A stretch of DNA of 64,000 bases from Aristolochia californica (Eukaryota > Streptophyta > Magnoliopsida > Piperales > Aristolochiaceae): the NCBI GenBank assembly GCA_029961685.1, contig JARWKL010000016.1:3845207-3909206 (forward strand). Reading direction: 5' to 3'. Below the pieces are notes generated by a model. The model saw only the letters and a list, made by a program, of their open reading frames with translations, had not been told where the DNA came from and searched no databases. The position numbers and the translations under genes are program-made. Below are positions 57,814 to 64,000 of the stretch, piece after piece. Within the stretch, counting starts at the first letter, position 1. Each line of letters begins with the position of its first letter.

Positions 57814-60800
57814 CTAAACCAAGGTATCCTCATAAATAACGCCCATATGAGCAGTGTGCTCATGAAATACCTTAGGCGGTAAACCCTTGGTTAATGGGTC
57901 TGCTAGCATAGAGTCTATCCCTATATGTTCTATAGAAATCTGCTTATTCTGAACTCTCTCCTTAACAATTAGAAACTTGATGTCAATAAACTTTGACTTC
58001 GTCGAGCTCCTGTTGTTGTTGGAATAAAGTACCACCGAGTTATTGTCACAATAAATCTTTAATAGCCTGTCAATGCTATCTACCACTCGTAGTCCAGTGA
58101 CAAAGTTTTGCAACCATATTCCGTGGTTGGATGCCTCAAAACAAGCAATGAACTCCGTAGCCATGGTTGAAGAAGCTATGAGAGTCTGCTTAGCAGACTT
58201 CCATGAGATAGCTCCTTCACCCAACATAAACATGTAGCCTGATGTGGAGCGTCTGCTATCTTGACATCCAACAAAGTCGGAGTCAAAGAATCCAATGATA
58301 TCTAAACTGTCTGATCTCTGATAAGTAAGCATGTAGTCTTTGGTTCTCCTCAAATAACGCATCATGTGTTTGGCTGCCTTCCAATGTTGCATACTCGGAT
58401 TACTCAAATACCTGCCCAGAATTCCTACTATAAATGCTATGTCGGGACGAGTACAAACTTGAGCGTACATTAAACTCCCTACTACTGATGCATAGGGAAT
58501 TTTATGCATCTCTGTTCTTTCAAGATCATTTTTAGGGCACTGTTTGAGACTAAACTTGTCTCCTTTAGCAACGGGTGTGTCTCCTGGTTTACTATTTTTC
58601 ATGCCGAATCTGCTCAACACCTTATCGATATAGCTCTTTTGTGACAACCTAAGGATACCTTGATAACGATCTCTAAGTATCTGTATACCTAATACAAAAG
58701 AGGCATCACCAAGATCTTTCATCTCGAATTTCTTCGTCAAAAATTTCTTGGTTTCATGCAGTAAGCCTATATCGCTACTAGCGAGCAGAATATTATTGAC
58801 ATATAATATCAGGAAGATGTATTTACTCCCATTGAACTTATGATATACACAGTCATCAACAACATTTGCCTCGAAACCGTACGAGGTTATGACTTGATGG
58901 AATTTGTGATACCATGGACGGGAAGCCTGTTTGAGACCATAGATGGATTTCTTCAATTTACAGACCATAGACTTTGGATCACCAAATACAAAGTTTTTTG
59001 GTTGTACCATAGAAATCGTCTCATCAATATCTCCGTTGAGAAATACAGTTTTGACATGATCTGATGTAGCTCTAGATCTAAATGAGCCACTAGTGTCATT
59101 ATTGTTCTAAAAGAGTCTTTCGAAGATACCAGAGAGAAAGTCTCTTTATAGTCTATGCCTTCCCTTTGAGTAAAGCCTTTAGCGACTAGACGAGCCTTAT
59201 ATCTCTCGACATTGCCCTTTGAATCCCTCTTGGTTTTAAATATCCATTTACAACCAATGGGTTTCGCACCTTTAGGCAACTAGATGAGATCCCAAACATC
59301 ATGGTCATTCATAGACTTTATCTCATCCTTCATGGCATCAATTCACTTTTGAGAGTTAGAACTGTGCAAGGCTTGACATAAGTTAATCGGGTCATCTTCT
59401 GTTAATCCGACGTCATCTTCATGTTCCTGTAGAAATATGATATAATCATCTAGAATCGCATTTCTCCTCTCCCTAGTGGATCTCCTTAATGGCACTTCTT
59501 GAGGATGTTGAGTTTGTAGTAAAGGTGGTGCAAGAGGAAGAATCTCATTGTTGTCTTGATCTCCAACAATGTCAGGAATAGGAGCCTGAACATTGTCCTC
59601 TAGTACTTGAATTGTGTCTTGAACAACAATAGGTATGAAGACCTGATCACTATCAATAACAGATTCTTTTTCAAAGACAACATTCCTTATGTTTTCTTCC
59701 CCGTCAAACTCAATATCTTCAAGGAATCTCACATTTCCCGTTTCAAAGAAGGATCGTGATGTGGGATCACAAAACTTATAACCCCGACAGCGTTCAGCGT
59801 AACCAACGAAATAACAGCTAACCGTCCTTGAGTCCAGTTTTATTTCATGTGGCCTATAACGTCGTGCCTCAGCTGGACAACCCCAAATGTGCAAGTGCCT
59901 AATGCTAGGCTTCTTGCTTGTCCAAAGCTTATAGGGGGTTTTGGCAACTGCTTTGCTCGGTACCCTGTTAAGGATGTACACTGTGATCTTGAGAGCTTCT
60001 CCCCAAAGTGACTCTGGGAAAGAGGAATGACTGATCATACTCCTTACCATATCTTTAAGAGTTCGGTTTCGTTGCTCTGCAACACCGTTCATGCTGGGTT
60101 TGCCCGGCATGGTGTATTGCGAAACAATTCCATTCTTTGAGGAAAATCGCGAAGGGTCCTGGACGTTGTTCTCCTGATCCATCATACCGTCCATAGTATT
60201 CACCACCACAGTCGGATTTGACAACCTTGATTTTCTTTCCAAGTTGAAGTTCAACTTCAGCTTTGAAAGACTTGAAGTCCAGGGATTGTGACTTCTCATG
60301 TATTAAATATAGGTAACCGAATCTAGAGTAATTGTCTATGAACGTAATGAAGTGTTGTTGGCCATTCCATGAAGTTATAGGGAATTGACCACAAATACAA
60401 ATATCTGTATGTATAAGTTCTAAGACATCTTTAGCTCTTTCGGCACCTAATTTTCTAACGTTTGTTTGTTTCCCCTTGATGTACTCAACACAAACTTGGA
60501 AGTTTGTAGTATCTAGGGGTTCAAGAATTCCATCCGACACAAGCCTTTGAATTCTCTGTTTAGAGATATGTCCTAAACATTTGTGCCATAATGTGGTGGA
60601 ATTCTCACTTAATTTTTGCTTCGTACCACATGAACTAATTTGTAATATTTCTCTATGGGAACTAACAACATCAAGCATATATAGATTATCAATTAAGGGA
60701 CAGGAGCCAACAAAATTTGAATTTTGGTAGAGACTAACTTTATTATTTCCAAAAGAACAAGAAAAACCTGATTTGTCCAAAATGGAAATAGAAATTAAAT

Positions 60801-61957
60801 TCCGCCTAAAAGACGGTGCAAAAAATGTCTCAAATAAATCCAAATAAAATCCAGTGGTTAATTGTAATCTGGAAGTTCCTATAGCCTTTACTGCAACTTT
60901 ATTGTCGTCGCCCACAAAGATGAATTTTTCAGCATTGCTTGGTACTCGGCTTCCACAGGCAACCCTACAAAGACATACTAATGTGAGTGGTAGCACCAGA
61001 ATCCACCCACCAAGTGCCTTTAGGTACAGAAGCTAAATTAACTTCAAAACAAACTAAAGTTAGAGGCATACCCTTCTTTACACACCAGGCGGTGTACTTG
61101 GGACAATCCTTCTTCATATGTCCTAACTTCTTGCAGAAGAAGCGGGTAAACTCCTCAGCTTGCTTCTTCTGTTTCTTAGTCTGAGAAGAACCTCCCGCAG
61201 TATCCTTACCTCTCTTCTTCTTCTTGTACTGAGAGGGTGAGGCCAAGTGAGCACTTTCAATCTTATCCCGCTGTTGCCTCTCTTCCTCTTGCACACAGTG
61301 AGATATAAGCTCATTTAGGGACCATTTGTCCTTCTGAGTGTTATAACTCACTTTGAATTAGCCAAAGTGTGCAGGAAGAGATATCAAAACCAAGTGCATG
61401 AGTAAGTCCTCAGACAGCTCTAACTTAAGTGACTTGAGTTTTGACGCGAGATGAGACATTTCCATAATGTACTCTCTTATGTTCCATTTGCCTTTATACT
61501 TTATCAAAACGAGTTTAGCCAAAAGGCTACTCGCTTCCGATTTTTCATTTTTGGAAAAATATTGTTCAATTTCTTCTAGGAACTTCTTGGCGCTTTTGCT
61601 CTCTGTCATAGAGCCCCGAAATGCCTCCGGAATGGAGTGTTTCATGATCATCAAACACATTCGGTTAGAGTGCTCCCACTTCTCAATTTTATCCTCATTG
61701 AGGTTATCCGGAGTAGAAATGGGTGGCTCTGCCCGAAGTGTAAGATCCAAATCCATACAACCGAGGACAATTTCCACGGTATCTTTCCAAGCCTTAAAAT
61801 CCATCCCGCTTAACATTGGAATGCTGCTTATTTGAGCAGTAGCAACAGAAACTGTATAAAGAACAAAATAAACAAGTATACTCACATTAACTAGCATGCC
61901 ATATAAAGAAAAATAGACAAGTACAAAATAAACAAGTATACTCACATTAACTAGCAT
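57814..61957 (-). pseudogene. Nearly full-length dead copia gag-pol
   Basis: On the - strand: gag (61957-61358) with SGMDFKAWKDTVEIVLG and YFSKNEKSEASSLLAKL. It stops in FG*FKV, where the family has Gln, so a CAA-to-TAA change. Then come the zinc knuckle CKKLGHMKKDC, protease WWVDSGATTHI, pre-integrase LWHKCLGHISKQRIQRLV, and integrase with [22 protein letters not shown] and [14 protein letters not shown] motifs. A frameshift near 60150 precedes [22 protein letters not shown] contains KARLVAKGFTQREGIDYKET and YGLKQASRPWY, with the catalytic YVDD changed to YVNN. RNase H runs DSDFVGCQDSRRSTSGY to DPLTKGLPP. Several stops and the missing catalytic aspartates make it inactive. Confidence 0.93.
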
Positions 61958-61980
61958 GCCATATAAAGAAAAATAGACAA
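61861..61980 (-). repeat. Perfect 60-bp tandem duplication at the gag start
   Basis: 61861-61920 and 61921-61980 differ only at the first two bases (GA/GT). They double the hydrophobic MLVNVSILVYFVL segment before the true gag. Confidence 0.95.
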
Positions 61981-62976
61981 GTACAAAATAAAATCCAAAT
62001 TGGGGACCTATCTCAAGATACCTAGTACAACACTAATTCCTAGTCTTTGGACAGAGAAATTAATTATAAGTGGTACTCTCAGTGCAATGATCAAATACTG
62101 ACAATCAGTTCTGTCAAACAATAGCCTTTCTGTGGACCGACTATTGTTCACATGAAAAGTCTTTATAATTGTCACACATTTATCATCACAGGTACGTTGT
62201 TGATTTGGCCAAATTGTGTCTTCCTTTGGGCCGAGCACAATTTGCATACATAACTCCGTTCAAACATCTATGTATTTCTAAGCAAATTATTCTACACTAC
62301 AGAGGTTACTTTGGCAACATGTAGCTTCAAACAATTTTATTGAAAATACTAGACCAAATGAACAAAATAATTTTTTTTTATTTAGTTGCCCAACACTATG
62401 GCACCGCCCCATTCGCGTCGCAGCGTTGACCTTTATTTCCTTGGAGTTGTAATGAATGTTCTGTAATGTAATATATATAAACAAAACATTTAGTCAAATG
62501 TAACAAACAAATACGAGCAACCTTATTGGGCATATACACCAAACGCAAAGCTTCAGCTCGGTCGAGCCAGCTCAGCACGAGTCGACCCGATCTGCAGCAT
62601 CCGATTCAAGTTGACTCACCTGAGTCAATCTTGTTAGGTAAAAACCGCCGTTAAAAAAAAAAAACAGGGAGTCGGGGGTGGATGTAGAGGGGGGCATCGA
62701 TGCAGTGGATTTCGTCGTCGCTCCCATTTATCCCGCCGGATGTCGCTACAGCGTCCGACGATGTGGCTGCTGCAACGTGTCACTCTTTTTTTTTTTCTTC
62801 CTTCATGTACTGTGCACTGGAGTTCAACTTCTCCTTCCTGCACGCACTGGAGGTGAACTTCAACCTCCAACCACGCGCGATCTTCCACTGTCGGCCGGAG
62901 ACGAATTCCGTGGAGAAATTAAAATTTCTGCACTCCAAGGAATTAATCTAGAAATCTTAATAATCTAACATGTACC
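61981..62976. other. Leader region of the third copia
   Basis: About 1 kb between primer site and gag. No domain recognised. Open frames near 62640-62960 are short and unsupported. Confidence 0.5.
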
Positions 62977-62990
62977 GCTCTGATACCACT

Positions 62991-63454
62991 TGTTAAAATC
63001 CTTAATAGTAAATTCTAATCCAGAATTTATAACATGCTAGAATATTAAGATTGAAAACATACCTGGATCCATTCCATGACTTTCGTCTTCTGATGCGGAA
63101 TTTACTGTGACGAGCGATAAGAACGGATATTGATGTTGTGGTCTTCCTCAACTAAATCGCCTTATTCTCTAATTGGACCTTCGTCTCTCTTCCGGATAGG
63201 GAGAAGGGAAACTGTGTGTGATTTAGTATATTGGGAACCATAACCATTTTGTGTCTCCTTATATAGGGTTCATATAATTTCCTACGGTATCTACTCAATT
63301 GACCCATATTCATGGCCCATATCCATGACCTATTCCTTAATGGGTTTAACAAAATTAGATCACTTAATTTCAGCCTATTCTATTAATAATAAAAAAATAA
63401 TTACATAATAAATATGTTACTCAAATTAGAATAGGAAATATGAATTTCCTAACA
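62991..63454 (-). repeat. 5' LTR of the third copia
   Basis: 464 bp, next to the exact tRNA-iMet primer site. Contains a small internal duplication (CCCATATTCATGGCCCATATCCATGACC) absent from the partner. Confidence 0.92.
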
Positions 63455-63590
63455 CTAAACAATGCTACATGGGCTTCTCACATTCAGAGCAACATGGAAT
63501 GGAATTCATAGAGGAAATGTGAATTTCCTAACACTAGGCAATGCTACATGGGTTTCTCACATTAAGAGCAACATGGAATGGAATTCATTG
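63433..63590. repeat. 79-bp tandem duplication across the copia 5' LTR/flank junction
   Basis: Units 63433-63511 and 63512-63590 each contain the last ~22 bp of the LTR (AGGAAATRTGAATTTCCTAACA) plus ~57 bp of flank. The second unit keeps CTAGG, matching the TSD at 56961; the first reads CTAAA. Confidence 0.88.
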
Positions 63591-64000
63591 TCGCTCGATA
63601 AGAATGCTTATCTACTAGGTAGATTTGCTGAAACACGACATTTATGTACTTCTGAAACTAGGGACGTATATCAATTGTCCATTCACTGAACTGGACAAAC
63701 TCGAGAAGATCAATCAATACATCCGCATATGGCAACTAGACGAACTAGACAAGAATGGTGGTGAAGAGGAGATTTCGCCTCTATCAATTTCTTAACCTAA
63801 CATCAGCTAGCTTCCATAATAGTAGCCGGTTGCTTGTTTCCTTGAAAGACCCAATTGTACGCATGTGGCCACAGATGAGAGATGCGTCCGAGAAGGAGCC
63901 TTAGACCCGGCAGTTGGGTCCAAAATTCGGAACTACGTTGTCGGTACTCGGTCCAACCGTTGACACACTGGAAAATTTCCCCCGACAGCAAGCATATTGG
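63591..64000. other. Right-hand flank, no gene recognised
   Basis: The last 200 bases are GC-richer. On the - strand a frame from the window edge to 63803 is open (ending FQGNKQPATIMEAS), which could be a truncated exon, but I recognise no family and do not call it. Confidence 0.25.

Larger units (their letters stand above)
56966..63533 (-). mobile_element. Third Ty1/copia element (-)
   Basis: LTRs are 56966-57417 and 62991-63454. Read on the + strand they start TGTTAGAATCC and TGTTAAAATCC and end CCTAACA. The primer site is exact: GCTCTGATACCACT at about 62977-62990, the complement of AGTGGTATCAGAGC. The polypurine tract AAAGTGGGAGAT adjoins the left LTR. The TSD CTAGG is at 56961-56965 and 63534-63538. 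The right end is complicated by a 79-bp tandem duplication. The body has a full gag-pol order with stops. It sits just beyond block A3. Confidence 0.92.

Overview
The window reads as nuclear DNA of a eudicot-type flowering plant. Its base composition is AT-rich, its introns are short GT-AG introns, and it carries several Ty1/copia retrotransposons with tRNA-iMet primer sites, a TRIM, and Harbinger-, hAT- and Mutator-type DNA elements with diagnostic target-site duplications (TSDs). I cannot place the species. I see no tRNA, rRNA or CRISPR array.

Layout. 1-6 kb is ordinary gene space: a three-exon gene for a 170-residue small protein (1589-2260, +) and a single-exon WPP-domain/MAF1-like nuclear-envelope-targeting protein (5309-5767, -). 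6.5-13.6 kb holds two LTR elements without recognisable coding capacity; the second contains a nested TRIM. 19.1-27.7 kb is a three-level nest: a + strand copia, inside it a - strand copia, inside that a solo LTR, each with a matching 5-bp TSD. 47.7-55.7 kb is a run of DNA transposons, ending in a 2975-bp foldback element with long inverted arms and a 9-bp TSD. 57-63.5 kb is a third, fairly complete but dead, - strand copia.

The biologically interesting content is a dispersed tandem cluster of small secreted-peptide genes on the + strand at 16.8, 28.4, 34.3, 36.5, 37.7, 38.8, 42.6 and 56.0 kb. Six encode intact 75-88 residue precursors with a signal peptide, a variable middle and a C-terminal core (S/A)GPSKKGPG(N/H), which matches the SGPS-x-x-GxGH signature of the PIP/PIPL (PAMP-induced secreted peptide-like) family. 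Two (37.7 and 42.6 kb) keep a signal peptide but carry a degenerate core, EPSKRGLGY, one frame away. They are either shared frameshift relics or genes with a small unannotated intron.

The cluster grew by segmental duplication. Block A (genes at 34.3, 38.8, 56.0 kb) exists three times and block B (37.7, 42.6 kb) twice. A hAT-like MITE present in A2 and A3 but absent from A1, and a foldback Mutator element unique to A3, give a relative order of events that agrees with the protein divergence.
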